A program made the translations under genes and the position numbers. A DNA stretch of 64,000 nucleotides, taken from positions 62,001-126,000 of the forward strand of contig CAIXXM010000146.1 in assembly GCA_903923395.1 (NCBI GenBank). The letters run 5' to 3'. A model generated the notes under the pieces. It was not told where the DNA came from and ran no database searches. It was given only the letters and a program-made list of their open reading frames with translations. Shown here one piece after another: positions 50,320-60,726 of the stretch. Source of the stretch: an uncultured Acidobacteriia bacterium. Its GTDB lineage: Bacteria; Acidobacteriota; Terriglobia; Bryobacterales; Bryobacteraceae. Each line of letters opens with the position of its first letter. The first letter of the stretch is position 1.

Positions 50320-51696
50320 CTACTCAGGGACGGCGGAAACTAGAAACTGCGCGAATTTTCCGTCCAGCGTGACATAAGTCGAGATGTTGAGTGTTCTTGA
50401 CGAAGTCTTTACGCGGTACGCACGATAGATCATCCCGCCGCGGCCTTCTTGTGACACCTCATGGAAGTCTTCGGCTTTGCCCAAAGGACCCAGCGATGCC
50501 GCGAAGTCAAAGATGGTCTGCGCGCTGAAGTAACTCTCCAGGTCACTGGTGATCAGGCTATGCTCCACCTGCCCGTTTTGCAGGCCGCTGAACAGCTTTT
50601 TCGCATTCTCCAGCGTCGGCGTGCCCATGGGGTCGGCCTCGCCCGCATAGAGCAGTTCTTCTATCTTCGCTGCCACCGCGCGATAGCCGCGGCCTTCGCC
50701 ATTGGTTAGAACGGTGATGGAGGTCTTCTCATCCGGGAACATGGTGTTCTGCGAGAGGAAGCCGGCTGCACCACCTGTATGCGACCAGCGCCGCGTACCC
50801 TTGCCGGTTCTTCCGATATCCAGCCCGAGGCCATAACCCGTGGCGCTGCCGCCCTTGAGGCGCACATCCTCCGTCATCGTACGGAGGCTTTCCGGTGCCA
50901 GCACTTTGCCTGTCATGAAAGCCATATCCCACTTAGCCAGGTCGCGCGCCGTCATAGCGAGTTCCCCCGCCGCGTACATCCAACCGTTGCCTTCGGGCTT
51001 CTGCCAGCGTGCCGGGCCAAGTGCGAACTGTGTATGTCCGTCGGGGTCGTCTTTGCTCCAGGTGTCTCTGGTAATATCGACCGGTGACTTAACGCCGATG
51101 GGATCAAAGAGCCTGGTTCGAAGAAAGGCAATCAAAGGCTTGCCGGTCAGTTTCTCGATGATCTGTCCGATGATGACGTAGTTGGTATTGCTGTACTGCC
51201 ACTTGGTGCCGGGGTCAAAGTCGAGCGGGATCTTCGCCCACTTATCGAGAATCTCTTTGGCAGTAACATCCTTCTGCATGAAGGGTGCCACATAGTCGAG
51301 CGGATAGTAATCCTGGTAGCCGGAGGTGTGGGAGAGTAACATCCGCAGAGTAACTTCGCTCGCACGTGTAAGTTGGGGGAAGAAGCGGGAGACTTTATCG
51401 TCGAGCGAGAGTTTCTTCTCCTGCACCAGCAGCATGACAGCAGAAGCTGCGATGTGTTTGCTGTTGGAGGCGATCTTATAGCGCATCTCCGTTGTGGCAG
51501 CCACGCGTGGAGAAAGTTTGGCGTCGCCATACGCCTTCGCGTAGAGGTCATTGCCGCGCGCCACAGCGATGGAGACGCTGGGCACTTTCGTCTCCGCCAT
51601 GATCTTTGCCACAGCTTCATCGATGGCCTTCTCAGGAATGGAACTCTGCGCGTAAGAACCCGCGGCGAGGGCGAACAGGAGCAGAAAAGTGCGCAT
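50320..51696 (-). CDS. exported serine hydrolase (class C beta-lactamase/DD-peptidase fold)
   Basis: A 458 aa protein starting at the ATG of [19 protein letters not shown], a clear signal peptide; the frame is open further upstream but reads through a dead toxin gene. Active-site motifs are SNSK (S-x-x-K), YSNTNY (Y-x-N) and HTGG (in place of KTG). A C-terminal domain of about 110 residues of DUF3471/NTF2-like type follows. Substrates could be peptides, esters or beta-lactams. It lies 17 bases after the toxin remnant on the same strand. Confidence 0.88.
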   Translation of the reverse strand: MRTFLLLFALAAGSYAQSSIPEKAIDEAVAKIMAETKVPSVSIAVARGNDLYAKAYGDAKLSPRVAATTEMRYKIASNSKHIAASAVMLLVQEKKLSLDDKVSRFFPQLTRASEVTLRMLLSHTSGYQDYYPLDYVAPFMQKDVTAKEILDKWAKIPLDFDPGTKWQYSNTNYVIIGQIIEKLTGKPLIAFLRTRLFDPIGVKSPVDITRDTWSKDDPDGHTQFALGPARWQKPEGNGWMYAAGELAMTARDLAKWDMAFMTGKVLAPESLRTMTEDVRLKGGSATGYGLGLDIGRTGKGTRRWSHTGGAAGFLSQNTMFPDEKTSITVLTNGEGRGYRAVAAKIEELLYAGEADPMGTPTLENAKKLFSGLQNGQVEHSLITSDLESYFSAQTIFDFAASLGPLGKAEDFHEVSQEGRGGMIYRAYRVKTSSRTLNISTYVTLDGKFAQFLVSAVPE

Positions 51697-51713
51697 GGGG
51701 GGAGGATACCGCA

Positions 51714-51943
51714 TTACATAATTCTGACAGCTTGGCCCGGAATGATCGCGGCAAGCGCCGCAATGACTATTGGAACCAGTGGGATGAGATCGCGCAGTCT
51801 GTTGGTGGGTGCCTTCATGATGACAATCGAAATCAACCGGCCATGGAGGTTTTGTTGCTCGGGAATGTTTTGGTCCACAGTCAATAGGGCCCAAAACTGT
51901 GCCGCAGGTTCTCGTCAACGCACTCGTCAAGCAGCAGTCGCAT
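51714..51943 (-). pseudogene. DUF5615 PIN-like toxin with internal deletion and frameshift
   Basis: Directly after the DUF433 antitoxin stop, the ATG at 51943 opens MRLLLDECVDENLRHSFGPY, the hallmark start of DUF5615 proteins, and then hits TGA at 51881-51883. In another frame, from 51881, the C-terminal half is intact: TVDQNIPEQQNLHG, then ISIVIMKAPTNRLRDLIPLV, ending AVRIM and TAA at 51714-51716. The two halves meet with about 30-40 central residues missing. This is a deletion that also shifted the frame, so the toxin is dead. Confidence 0.85.
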
Positions 51944-52147
51944 CTATCCCGCCAAGAGCAGCACTTTCGCTTCCTCGAGAACCTGGAGGGCCATATTTCG
52001 GGTCACCGTTGGAAAGCCAGCGAGAAAGTCCTCGAGCGTCTCTCCTCCCTCCAAATACTCAAAAAGAGTCTGGACCGGTACTCTGGTGCCCGCGAATACG
52101 GGTACCCCGTGCATCGTTTCAGGGTCGATGTTGATCACAGACGACAT
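51944..52147 (-). CDS. DUF433 family antitoxin
   Basis: A 67 aa protein with the typical opening INIDPETMHGVPVFAGTRVP, then LFEYLEGGETLEDFLAGFP. DUF433 proteins are small helix-turn-helix antitoxins usually followed by a DUF5615 toxin. Here the toxin frame starts on the very next base but is broken. The ATG at 52147 is chosen because further upstream the frame runs into the metallophosphoesterase gene. Intact reading frame with a dead partner. Confidence 0.88.
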   Translation of the reverse strand: MSSVINIDPETMHGVPVFAGTRVPVQTLFEYLEGGETLEDFLAGFPTVTRNMALQVLEEAKVLLLAG

Positions 52148-52161
52148 ATTTCTACTATGCC

Positions 52162-52995
52162 TTACTTCTTCTCCACCACAGGATAGGCATTCGGCAGCGC
52201 GCCATAACCGTACCACTTCTGCTCCACTGACGTCCCTTTGACCTCTGCAATCCGGAACCCGGAACCATCCGGGCCAATCGGCATCCCTGCCGGACCGGTC
52301 GTAATCATCTCCAGATCGCCATCCTTGCCGTAAGAATTCCGGTGATAATGGCCCGCGAAGATGTAGTGCACGCCAGCCGCCTTCAACATGCCTAAAACGC
52401 GCTTCCGTGTTTCCATCGGCAGATTGAAATACTGGTCTGCTTCATCCGCCTTTTCGAGGAAGAACGGAATGTGCTGGTAAACGATGATGACCGCCCCTGC
52501 TGCCTTCGCTTTTGCCAGTTCCTCACCCAGCCACTTCTCCTGCGCTTTGGCTTCGTTCTGCACGGCACCGGGCGCTTTCATCAGGCTGGAATTCAGCACA
52601 ATACCCCAAACCGGACCTTCGTGGAAGGAATAGTAATCCTTCCCGTAAGCCTTCCGGTAGGCGGCCAAAGTGGCTGGTGTGGGCTCATTCGCCACATCAT
52701 GGTTGCCGGCCACGCTGTAGAGGTGCACGGCGGGGTCCAGCTTCTTGTTGATCCGCTGATACTCGGCGATCTGGGCGACATTGCCCTCCTGGTTGGTGAG
52801 ATCGCCGCAGACCACCACGAACCTGGGCTTCAAGCGGTTGAAGCTGGCCACGGCGAATTCCCAGTTCGCGGTTTCCTGCACAAAGTCTTTGTTCGCCGTG
52901 TACATGCCGAACTGCGGGTCAGAGGTCTGGATAAAAAAGAAAGGCTCCGCCGCGAACAACGGCAGAGCCATGAGTACGGAGAGAAGAAGGCGCAT
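52162..52995 (-). CDS. exported metallophosphoesterase (CPPED1-like)
   Basis: A 277 aa calcineurin-like phosphoesterase with a leader (about residues 1-16). Metal-site blocks are TSDPQFGM (Asp, with Gln in place of the usual His), VVCGDLTNQ, VAGNHD, QHIPFF and FAGHYHRNS. The layout fits the CPPED1/PPT1-type group. It would act on phosphoesters in the periplasm; substrate unknown. It ends 14 bases upstream of the DUF433 start. Confidence 0.9.
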   Translation of the reverse strand: MRLLLSVLMALPLFAAEPFFFIQTSDPQFGMYTANKDFVQETANWEFAVASFNRLKPRFVVVCGDLTNQEGNVAQIAEYQRINKKLDPAVHLYSVAGNHDVANEPTPATLAAYRKAYGKDYYSFHEGPVWGIVLNSSLMKAPGAVQNEAKAQEKWLGEELAKAKAAGAVIIVYQHIPFFLEKADEADQYFNLPMETRKRVLGMLKAAGVHYIFAGHYHRNSYGKDGDLEMITTGPAGMPIGPDGSGFRIAEVKGTSVEQKWYGYGALPNAYPVVEKK

Positions 52996-53001
52996 CGCCC
53001 T

Positions 53002-55443
53002 CTACTTTACGACGAGATTGACCAGTTTTCCCGGCACTGCGATGACCTTCACGATAGTTTTACCTTCCAGCAACTCGCGAACCTTCTCATCACCCAGCGC
53101 CGCTGCTTCCAGTTCCGCTGAGGAAATGCCGGCCGCCACCACCAAACGTGCCCGCACCTTCCCGTTCAACTGCACCACGATTTCGACCTCATTCTCCCGC
53201 GCCAGGTCTTCATCGGCTGCCGGCCAGGGTTGCTTCAAGACCGGACCCGTATTCCCGACCTCTTCCCACAACTGCTGCGCGAGATACGGCGCGAACGGAG
53301 CCAGCATCATGGTGATGATCTGAATCACCTGTCCCATGGCAGCAGAAGACAGCCCGGCTTCACTCGCGTAGCACTCGTTCACCAGTTCCATCAATGCGGC
53401 GATGGAGGTATTGAAGTGCCAGCGGGTATCGAAATCATTGGTGATCTTCTTCAGCGTCTGGTGCAGCTTGCGCAACACCTTCGCATCCGTGCTGCCATCG
53501 CCCTTCACTTCGCTCAACGGCAAATTGCGCGTGGCGAAGCGGTAGACGCGGCCCAGGAACCGGTAGATGCCTTCCACGCCGGCATCGGTCCAGTCCATGT
53601 CCTTTTCAGGAGGCGCAGCGAACAGCGCAAACAGCCGCGCGGTATCCGCCCCGTAACGCTCGGCCACGGAATCCGCACCCACCACATTCCCCTTGCTCTT
53701 GGACATCTTCGCGCCATTGGCGATGACCATGCCCTGCGTGAAGAGCTTCTTCACGGGCTCATCGTTCGGCGTCAGCCCGAGCCCCTTCATCATCTTGGTC
53801 CAGAAGCGCGAGTAGATCAGGTGCAAAATGGCGTGTTCCACACCGCCGATGTATTGATCAATCGGGAACCAGTAAGCGATCTTTGCCGGATCAAACGGCG
53901 CATTGCTATTCTTCGCATCGCAGTAGCGGTAGAAGTACCAGCTGGAATCGACGAAGGTGTCCATCGTGTCCGTTTCGCGCTCCGCCGGTCCACCACACTT
54001 GGGACACGTGGTCTGCACGAATTCCGGCACGGCGGCCAGCGGCGAACGGCCCTGCCCTGTGAGTTCCACCTGGCGCGGCAACAGCACGGGCAGTTGATCA
54101 TCGGGCACGCCCACCACACCATGCTCTGGACAATGCACTACGGGAATCGGCGTGCCCCAGTAACGCTGGCGGGAAACGCCCCAGTCCTTCAAGCGGTAAG
54201 TAATCGCCGCCTTGCCGAAGCCCTGCGCCTCGGCGTAGGCTGTCATGGCTTTCCGCGCATCCTGGCTCTTCATGCCGGAATATTGCGCGGAACTCTCCAC
54301 AATGCCGTATTCACCGGAGGCCACCGTCATCAGTTCGGCATCCGGCAATTCTCCATCTTCCGGCCGGATTACCGGCACAATGGGGAGCTTGTATTTGCGG
54401 CAGAATTCGAAATCGCGTTCATCATGCGCCGGCACCGCCATCACCGCACCCGTCCCGTAACCCATCAGCACAAAGTTGCCGACCCACACCTGCATCTTCT
54501 CCCCGCTGAAGGGATTGACCGCGTGCAGACCCGTGAAGAAGCCTTCCTTCTCCACATCGCCCGGACCCTGCTGCGCCCGTGCATCCACCATCTTCTTCGC
54601 GGCAGCCTGCGCTTCGGCACCCAGCAGCGTCCGCACAATCTCGTGCTCCGGAGCCAGAATCAGCACCGTCGCGCCATAGATCGTGTCGATGCGTGTGGTG
54701 AAGACACGAACCTTGCCGTAGCTCTCCACTTCGAAGTCCACTTCCGCACCCTCACTGCGCCCGATCCAGTTCTTCTGCATGGTGAGCACGCGGTCCGGCC
54801 AGTTGCCCTCCAACTGCGAGATGTCGTTGAGCAGTTCATCGGCGAAGGCCGTGGTGCGCAGGAACCACTGTTCCAGAGCGCGCTGTTCCACGGGTGTATC
54901 TTCATGGCGCCAGCAGCAGCCATCCACCACCTGCTCATTTGCCAGCACGGTGGCACACTTCGAACACCAGTTGACCAGCGCCTGCTTCCGGTAAGCCAGA
55001 CCCTGCTCCAGCATGCGCAGGAAGAACCACTGGTTCCAGCGGTAGTAATCGGGCTCGCAGGTGGTGACTTCGCGGTCCCAGTCATAGCTGAACGCGTAGC
55101 GGCTGTGCGTCTGCTTCATCTTGGCGATGTTTTGCAGCGTCCATTCGCGCGGGGGGCACTGGTTCTTGATGGCCGCGTTTTCGGCCGGCAGACCAAAGGC
55201 GTCCCAGCCCATGGGGTGCAGCACGTTATAGCCGCGCATCCACATATAACGGGCCAGTGCGTCACCGATGGAGTAATTGCGGATATGCCCGATGTGCAGC
55301 GCACCGCTGGGGTAGGGAAGCATCTCGAGCACGTAATACTTCGGCTTCGAGGAATTCTCCTCGGCCTTGTAAAGGTCGGACGCAGCCCACTCTTCGCAGC
55401 GCTGCAATTCAATCAGATTGTGGTCGTAAATCTTCTCGGGCAT
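53002..55443 (-). CDS. leuS: leucyl-tRNA synthetase
   Basis: An 813 aa class I aminoacyl-tRNA synthetase that charges tRNA-Leu. The HIGH motif is [10 protein letters not shown], preceded by LEMLPYPSG. The KMSKS motif is [13 protein letters not shown]. The CP1 editing domain includes [18 protein letters not shown], with the conserved Thr/Asp residues. [14 protein letters not shown] and VYRFATRN also match. Length is normal. It is divergent from the ATP-grasp gene, with 8 bases between annotated starts. Confidence 0.98.
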   Translation of the reverse strand: MPEKIYDHNLIELQRCEEWAASDLYKAEENSSKPKYYVLEMLPYPSGALHIGHIRNYSIGDALARYMWMRGYNVLHPMGWDAFGLPAENAAIKNQCPPREWTLQNIAKMKQTHSRYAFSYDWDREVTTCEPDYYRWNQWFFLRMLEQGLAYRKQALVNWCSKCATVLANEQVVDGCCWRHEDTPVEQRALEQWFLRTTAFADELLNDISQLEGNWPDRVLTMQKNWIGRSEGAEVDFEVESYGKVRVFTTRIDTIYGATVLILAPEHEIVRTLLGAEAQAAAKKMVDARAQQGPGDVEKEGFFTGLHAVNPFSGEKMQVWVGNFVLMGYGTGAVMAVPAHDERDFEFCRKYKLPIVPVIRPEDGELPDAELMTVASGEYGIVESSAQYSGMKSQDARKAMTAYAEAQGFGKAAITYRLKDWGVSRQRYWGTPIPVVHCPEHGVVGVPDDQLPVLLPRQVELTGQGRSPLAAVPEFVQTTCPKCGGPAERETDTMDTFVDSSWYFYRYCDAKNSNAPFDPAKIAYWFPIDQYIGGVEHAILHLIYSRFWTKMMKGLGLTPNDEPVKKLFTQGMVIANGAKMSKSKGNVVGADSVAERYGADTARLFALFAAPPEKDMDWTDAGVEGIYRFLGRVYRFATRNLPLSEVKGDGSTDAKVLRKLHQTLKKITNDFDTRWHFNTSIAALMELVNECYASEAGLSSAAMGQVIQIITMMLAPFAPYLAQQLWEEVGNTGPVLKQPWPAADEDLARENEVEIVVQLNGKVRARLVVAAGISSAELEAAALGDEKVRELLEGKTIVKVIAVPGKLVNLVVK

Positions 55444-55451
55444 AGAGTTGG

Positions 55452-56759
55452 ATGGGCAATTTCAGTGTGACACAGCACGGCAGGAGGGGGAATTTATGTG
55501 AGAAGTTTCCGCCCGCGGGCGCACTCAGAACATTGGAACCTACCACTCCGCGGAAACTGACCGGCCTTGCACCGCTGGCCCGGATCGCCTTCAACGGTGG
55601 CGACCTGACGCCGGTTGCCACCCACTATCTGGAACGCTGGAAAAGCGACGCAGCCGATGCCGACGCCGTGATGGATCTTTCCACCGTGCTGCAACTGATG
55701 GGGGAGCAGGAGCAGGGTCTGGAGCTCCAATCAATCGCGCTTGATCTCCGGCGGCATTATCGCGTTGTTGGCGCAACCGAACCGCCTGCACTCCGCCTGC
55801 TCTCCATCCACACCCCCGGTGATCTGACCAGAAACAACACGCTGGAGTTTCTGGTGGAATCCACTGACGTGGAACTGCAGCTTCTCTATGTGACGGAAGA
55901 CACGCCGCTTCCGGACCCCCTGCCGGACCACGACCTGGCCATCGTTTCTGTCTGTCAAAGCCGCCGGAACCACAGCCTGCTGCAACATCTGGAGGGGTTG
56001 ATGAAAGACTGGCCGCGCCCGGTGCTTTGCCGGCCCCGTCTGATTGACCGCCTCTCGCGGGACGGTGTTGCCGGACTGCTGCGCGATATTCCCGGCACGG
56101 TGGTTCCCGCAACCATCACGCTTGCGCGCCAAACTCTGGAACAGTTGGGGCGGTCTGAAATGGTCATCAGTGAACTGCTTCCCGATGGCGACTTCCCCAT
56201 CATCATTCGCCCCGTCGATTCCGACAAAGGCTTCGGTCTGGCCAAAATCACCAACGCGGACGAGATTGTGGACTACCTCAAGGGCCGTCCGGAGGCAAGT
56301 TTCTACACGGCGCGCTTCGTCGAATACCGGAATGACGATGGGCAGTACCGCAAATACCGCATCGTCTTCATTGGCGGAGAACCTTACGTTTGCCACATGG
56401 CCATTTCACCCAGCTGGATTGTGCACTACATGAGCGCGGGCATGTTCGAAAATCCGGAGAAGCGGGCAGAGGAAGCGCGTTTCTTTGAAAGCTTTGAGGA
56501 GGATTTCGCCCTGCGCCACCGCCATGCCCTGCGCCTCATCGCGGAACGTCTCGCACTGGAATATGTCGGCATTGATTGCGGCGAGGCACCCGATGGCCGC
56601 TTGCTGCTGTTCGAAGCAGACAGCGGAATGACCGTTCATTCCATGGACCCGCCTGAACTCTTTCCTTACAAACGGCCGCAGATGCGGAAGGTGTTTCAGG
56701 CCTTTCGGGAAATGCTCCTGCATATGGGCGAACGCCGGCCGTTCGAGAATGCAGCTTGA
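55452..56759 (+). CDS. ATP-grasp protein with N-terminal helical domain
   Basis: Up to 435 aa; the true start may be an internal TTG near 55533 (giving [14 protein letters not shown]), because the first 27 residues look untranslated. A helical region (about residues 60-100, [20 protein letters not shown]) is followed by a pre-ATP-grasp Rossmann part ([14 protein letters not shown]). A RimK-like ATP-grasp fold comes next, with [32 protein letters not shown] and [20 protein letters not shown] for metal-ATP. It would ligate a carboxylate to an amine. The substrates are unknown. Confidence 0.82.
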   Translation: MGNFSVTQHGRRGNLCEKFPPAGALRTLEPTTPRKLTGLAPLARIAFNGGDLTPVATHYLERWKSDAADADAVMDLSTVLQLMGEQEQGLELQSIALDLRRHYRVVGATEPPALRLLSIHTPGDLTRNNTLEFLVESTDVELQLLYVTEDTPLPDPLPDHDLAIVSVCQSRRNHSLLQHLEGLMKDWPRPVLCRPRLIDRLSRDGVAGLLRDIPGTVVPATITLARQTLEQLGRSEMVISELLPDGDFPIIIRPVDSDKGFGLAKITNADEIVDYLKGRPEASFYTARFVEYRNDDGQYRKYRIVFIGGEPYVCHMAISPSWIVHYMSAGMFENPEKRAEEARFFESFEEDFALRHRHALRLIAERLALEYVGIDCGEAPDGRLLLFEADSGMTVHSMDPPELFPYKRPQMRKVFQAFREMLLHMGERRPFENAA

Positions 56760-56760
56760 G

Positions 56761-57609
56761 TTAGCCGCACAGGCGCTTCAGGGCTTCCACATCCCTCAAT
56801 TCGTCGCCCTCATTTTCGGCAGGAGTTTCGAGAATGAAGGCCTTTTCGCGCAGGCTTGGATGCTTCAGAATCCGGCTGAACGCTGCTTCTCCGATGTTGC
56901 CCTTGCCGATGTTGTCATGCCGGTCGAGGTGTGATCCCAGCTTGCCCTTGGAATCATTCGCATGGATCACCCGCACGTGTTCGAGGCCCAGAACCCGGTC
57001 GGCATGTTGAATGGTTTCTTCGAGACCTTCTGGCGTTGTGATGTCGAATCCCGCGCCGAAGAGGTGGCAGGTATCGAGGCAATAGCCGATCGGCAGTGCA
57101 GTCTCCCGCGCGGCCAATTCACGCATCATCGCGAGTTCCTCCAGTTTGCCTCCCAACTGTGTTCCGCTGCCGACCGTATTTTCGAGCAAAACGGTGAGTT
57201 TGCCTGCGGAAAATCCCGCCGCAGCTTCTGCCAGTCCCAGAACGAACGCGGCGATTCCCTGCTCCACGCTCTGCCCTTTGTAGTTCCCCGGATGCAGCAC
57301 AAGATATTCCGCGCCAATGGCAGCCGCCCGTTCCAGTTCACCGCGGAACGAGGCAACCGACTTCGCGCGGATCTCCGGATCGAGGGTCGCGAGATTGGCC
57401 AGGTAGTTGACGTGGATGACCAGCGGCTGGAGGTCCCAGCGGTCCCGCGCCTCCTGCAGTTTCTTCGCCTCGTCCGGCTTCACGCCCGCCGCGCGCCACA
57501 TTCTGGGGCTGGCGGAAAAGATCTGAAAGCAGTTGGCCCCCAGTTCCCTGGCACGAATGGCGGCCCCTTCGAGGGAGCCGGAGGTTGAGGTGTGCAGGCC
57601 GATGCGCAT
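56761..57609 (-). CDS. nfo: endonuclease IV (deoxyribonuclease IV)
   Basis: A 282 aa AP endonuclease in base excision repair, cleaving 5' of abasic sites. The TIM barrel shows zinc ligands in LVIHVNYLANLA, EYLVLHPGNYKG, TVLLENTVGSG, IGYCLDTCHLFGAG, VIHANDSKGKLGSHLDRH and the final ILETPAENE. Length and start (MRIGLHTSTSGSLEGA) are typical. It is convergent with the ATP-grasp gene, with one base between stops. Confidence 0.96.
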   Translation of the reverse strand: MRIGLHTSTSGSLEGAAIRARELGANCFQIFSASPRMWRAAGVKPDEAKKLQEARDRWDLQPLVIHVNYLANLATLDPEIRAKSVASFRGELERAAAIGAEYLVLHPGNYKGQSVEQGIAAFVLGLAEAAAGFSAGKLTVLLENTVGSGTQLGGKLEELAMMRELAARETALPIGYCLDTCHLFGAGFDITTPEGLEETIQHADRVLGLEHVRVIHANDSKGKLGSHLDRHDNIGKGNIGEAAFSRILKHPSLREKAFILETPAENEGDELRDVEALKRLCG

Positions 57610-57635
57610 GAGTACCAGTATGGCGGGAGAGGGAT

Positions 57636-58085
57636 TTACTTCAGTCTTCCGTCAAAGTGGAAGGGTGCCGGACTTCCAAAGTTGATGAGAGGAAAGTCGT
57701 GGTGTTGTGGATTGATCAAGTAATTTCTTTCCTGCGGTATCAAAGAAGACGGTACAGAGAGTACCGCAGTGAAACAGTCTAAAATCCATTTCTGTCCCAA
57801 GGCTCGCGTGGACTGATTGGGTGCCGCATCATCCCATTGCTCCGGCAAAGGACCGAACTCCTCCACCCGCGCAATGGCAATGGACTCTGGAATGAAAATC
57901 TCAACGATTGCCATTCCGGCGGGCAGGCCCGAACTGTTCGCGAGAACCTCCAAAGCGCATAACGACCTGCTTTCACACGTGTATACGACAGCGTAGCCCT
58001 TCGGATTCCAGCGACCGCCATAAAGCATAGCGCCGCGACCATCATTAGCCGGGTATATGGCTCGCGAAATCCGGTAAACGGTCAT
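57636..58085 (-). CDS. RES-domain toxin
   Basis: A 149 aa RES-fold protein. Known members of the RES/Xre class (MbcT type) destroy NAD+ by phosphorolysis or hydrolysis. The conserved Arg, Tyr and Glu residues appear in VYRISRAIYP, YGGRWNPKGYAVVYT and LCALEVLAN. The C-terminus WILDCFTAVLSVPSSLIPQE with NYLINPQH is also characteristic. It follows its antitoxin gene after 9 bases. The frame is intact, so this toxin should be functional if expressed. Confidence 0.9.
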   Translation of the reverse strand: MTVYRISRAIYPANDGRGAMLYGGRWNPKGYAVVYTCESRSLCALEVLANSSGLPAGMAIVEIFIPESIAIARVEEFGPLPEQWDDAAPNQSTRALGQKWILDCFTAVLSVPSSLIPQERNYLINPQHHDFPLINFGSPAPFHFDGRLK

Positions 58086-58094
58086 GCCGGGGTC

Positions 58095-58358
58095 TTACCA
58101 GACACCATGTTCCATTTGGCCGAGCACATCATCCACCCGTTGCATGCCTTCAACCGAGGCGAGGAGCGAAATTGGTGTGGCGAAGTCCAGGCTGCGCACG
58201 GGAGTTCCCAGCCAGCGCAGAGCGGCATCGGAGTTACCAAAAACACCGGTCGCTCTATCCAGAACGGCTTGGATGTTAACGGACGACTCAACAGTGCGCG
58301 GAGTGCCTCCAGCCTTCCTGGGTAGATTTCCCTGCCCGCCAACGATGAACTGCTGCAT
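58095..58358 (-). CDS. MbcA/ParS/Xre antitoxin (DUF2384 domain)
   Basis: An 87 aa antitoxin. The C-terminal DUF2384 motif VFGNSDAALRWLGTPVRSLD with ATPISLLASVEGMQRVDDVL is diagnostic. The N-terminal half is short and lacks the full helix-turn-helix of longer members, so DNA binding may be reduced. In known pairs the C-terminal end blocks the toxin's NAD pocket. It directly precedes the RES toxin. Confidence 0.88.
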   Translation of the reverse strand: MQQFIVGGQGNLPRKAGGTPRTVESSVNIQAVLDRATGVFGNSDAALRWLGTPVRSLDFATPISLLASVEGMQRVDDVLGQMEHGVW

Positions 58359-58450
58359 ATCCAGATTGTACGTTGTGGTGGACCCGGCGGGGATTTTCGC
58401 GCAACTCTGGCGATTCCCGTCGCTGGTCCCTCTTTGTGGACCCTCGAAGG

Positions 58451-60703
58451 TTATTTCACCGGCTCAAACACAACCCGCGCCTTCGCATCCACCTTGTTGA
58501 ACTGCATCGGGAAGCTGGTCCCGTTGTAGTAAGCCTCCCATTGATCCTTGTAGTGGAACGAGAATAAGTGCCCGGATTGGCCAATCGGGATATTCAACAG
58601 CGACTGATCCCAATCCCCAACCACCGCATCAAAGCGCTCTGACGGTCCCAGCTTCCTTGTCGTCTGCTTCACACTCGTCGATCCGCCGCTTTGCAGCACT
58701 GGACCTATGTTGAAGTACTTACCCACATAGGGAATCTGTGATGCCACCGGGTTGACCACTGTCAGGAACACATACTTGCCGTACTTCCACTTCTTTACGT
58801 CCGTCCCCTGCATCCTGCGGCCCTCATCCATGGCATCGGCGAAGGCGCGGAGCAGGGTCTCATCGTAACTTGCGAACCAGCCTGCCGGACGCTCCTTCAA
58901 TAACCGTTCCAGGACCGCCGGAGATAACTGGAGCAGATACGCATCACCATTACCCGGCGACGCCCGTTCCGCCACCGCCTTGCGGAGATACTGGAATGCA
59001 AGGGTCACAATCAGACCCTCGGGCCGTTCGCCATCCATCTGGCCATCCCAGTTGCGCAGCATCGCCACGGCATCCGTGAAATCTTTGTTCGTGGCATGGC
59101 GTGCGTCGTATGCGGCCGTCAGTTGCCGGCCAAGGAACTTACTGAAGCCGGAGTAAACATCCCGCTGGATGTTCAGGTTATCCTGCGGCGTCACCTTGTT
59201 TCCCAGGGCCTGCAGCCGGTTCCAAATCTGCCGTGAGCGGTAGGGCGACGCAAAATAGCCACTTACACGGTACTTATAATCCGGCGGGAAAGGATTCTGG
59301 TTCGCCGTGACGATATAGCCATTCTTCGGATTAAACGCAGAAGGAAGCTCATCGAAGGGGATATAACCTTCCCATTCGTTCTGCCCCGTCGAGCCATCCA
59401 CCGGAACATCGCCCCAATAAGTGGTGCGGATGGGTAACTGGCCCGTGGCGTGGTAGCCGATGTTGCCGTCAATATCGGCGTAGACAAAGTTCTGTCCGGG
59501 TCCGGGGAAGCGCGAGATCGCCTTCGTGAATTCCTGCCAGTTGCGGGCCCGGTTAATCTCCACCATCGGCAGCCCGAAATTCTTCGGTGACGCCGCCGCC
59601 CACTTGAGCGTTATCACGCGTCCATTTTCATCGCGCCACACAGGTCCATGGCGTGTAACCCAGTTCACCACCTCAACGGGCGGCTTGCCTTTGATGCGGA
59701 TCAATTCCCGTTCCGCGCGCGCCTGCTCGATATGTCCGTTGAAGACGTACTGGCCGGTGCGGATGTCCATTTTCTCCAGATAGAGATCCTGCACATCGAA
59801 ATGCAGATTTGTGCAGCCCCAGGCGATCCGGTCATTGTGGCCAACGATAATTCCCGGCACGCCCGGCAGAGCGACGCCGGACACGTTCAAGCCCGGCGCG
59901 GTGATGTGCGTCATGAACCAGACGCCCGGTTCCGCGAACTCCAGGTGCATGTCATTGGAGAGCAATGGCTTTCCGGATGCCGTGTGGCCCGGTGCCACAG
60001 CCCAGGCATTCGAGCCGGGCTGCACATCCCCGCCGGGTTGGAATTCCGGACCCATCCGGTAGGGAAACAAATAGTTCACTTTGGCCGGATCGCCTGTCGA
60101 AAGCATCGTCGCCTTCCGCAGCTTCTCTTCCCAGGTGGTCGTGAGGTTGCGGTACATATAAAGCCCGATCAGCAACGAATCGACCACACTCCATGGCCTT
60201 GGATCGTATCCCAACACCGTGAACTCGAAGCTGTAATTGCCGCGGTGGGAATCGATGAAAGCATTGACCCCGCGCGCATAGGCAGCGAGTTCTGCCTTAT
60301 CCGCGGGCGGCAGTTCGGCGTACCAAAGTTCAGCGATGCGCCGCGTGCGCAGGCGGCGGGTCTCTTTATCGGACTCCAGTGCCGCCGGGCCAATCACTTC
60401 GGCAAGATCGCCCGCCGAAAAGCGGCGCAGCGCATCCATCTGCCACATGCGGTCTTCCGCGGTGACGTAGCCCTGCACGAACAGGGCATCTTCCTGCGAG
60501 GCCGCACGGATGTGAGGCACTCCCAGAGAGTCGCGCTCCACGGCAACCGGCCGCGCCACGGCGGACGTGATTGTACCCGTTGTCTGGGGCATGGCCATCC
60601 AGAAGAATTTGTAGAACGCACCCAGAGCCACAACCGCGGCAATGGCGATCAAAATATTGACAATTCGCAGGATCCAGCGCACTAATGCGATTGTAGACCC
60701 CAT
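58451..60703 (-). CDS. penicillin acylase family hydrolase (Ntn fold)
   Basis: A 750 aa N-terminal nucleophile amidohydrolase with an N-terminal membrane anchor (about residues 8-30) before the alpha chain. The autocatalytic site is VQPGSNAWAVAPGH, with Ser231 as nucleophile after Gly230. It is followed by GKPLLSNDMHLEF and GLNVSGVALPGVPGIIVGHN. Relatives cleave acyl amides, including beta-lactam side chains and acyl-homoserine lactones. The substrate here is unknown. Its start is 23 bases from the divergent CNNM/CBS gene start. Confidence 0.92.
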   Translation of the reverse strand: MGSTIALVRWILRIVNILIAIAAVVALGAFYKFFWMAMPQTTGTITSAVARPVAVERDSLGVPHIRAASQEDALFVQGYVTAEDRMWQMDALRRFSAGDLAEVIGPAALESDKETRRLRTRRIAELWYAELPPADKAELAAYARGVNAFIDSHRGNYSFEFTVLGYDPRPWSVVDSLLIGLYMYRNLTTTWEEKLRKATMLSTGDPAKVNYLFPYRMGPEFQPGGDVQPGSNAWAVAPGHTASGKPLLSNDMHLEFAEPGVWFMTHITAPGLNVSGVALPGVPGIIVGHNDRIAWGCTNLHFDVQDLYLEKMDIRTGQYVFNGHIEQARAERELIRIKGKPPVEVVNWVTRHGPVWRDENGRVITLKWAAASPKNFGLPMVEINRARNWQEFTKAISRFPGPGQNFVYADIDGNIGYHATGQLPIRTTYWGDVPVDGSTGQNEWEGYIPFDELPSAFNPKNGYIVTANQNPFPPDYKYRVSGYFASPYRSRQIWNRLQALGNKVTPQDNLNIQRDVYSGFSKFLGRQLTAAYDARHATNKDFTDAVAMLRNWDGQMDGERPEGLIVTLAFQYLRKAVAERASPGNGDAYLLQLSPAVLERLLKERPAGWFASYDETLLRAFADAMDEGRRMQGTDVKKWKYGKYVFLTVVNPVASQIPYVGKYFNIGPVLQSGGSTSVKQTTRKLGPSERFDAVVGDWDQSLLNIPIGQSGHLFSFHYKDQWEAYYNGTSFPMQFNKVDAKARVVFEPVK

Positions 60704-60726
60704 TGGTGACTATTCTGGTAGAGCCA

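Noticed and set aside
51697-51930. Long N-terminal extension of the serine hydrolase at 50320-51696
   Set aside because: The extension reads through the dead DUF5615 toxin in the wrong frame; a clear signal peptide begins at 51696.
53230-55470. A 746-codon open frame on the plus strand opposite leuS
   Set aside because: It is the antisense shadow of leuS in GC-rich codons. Its His/Arg/Leu-rich translation has no motif, while the minus strand has complete LeuRS motifs.
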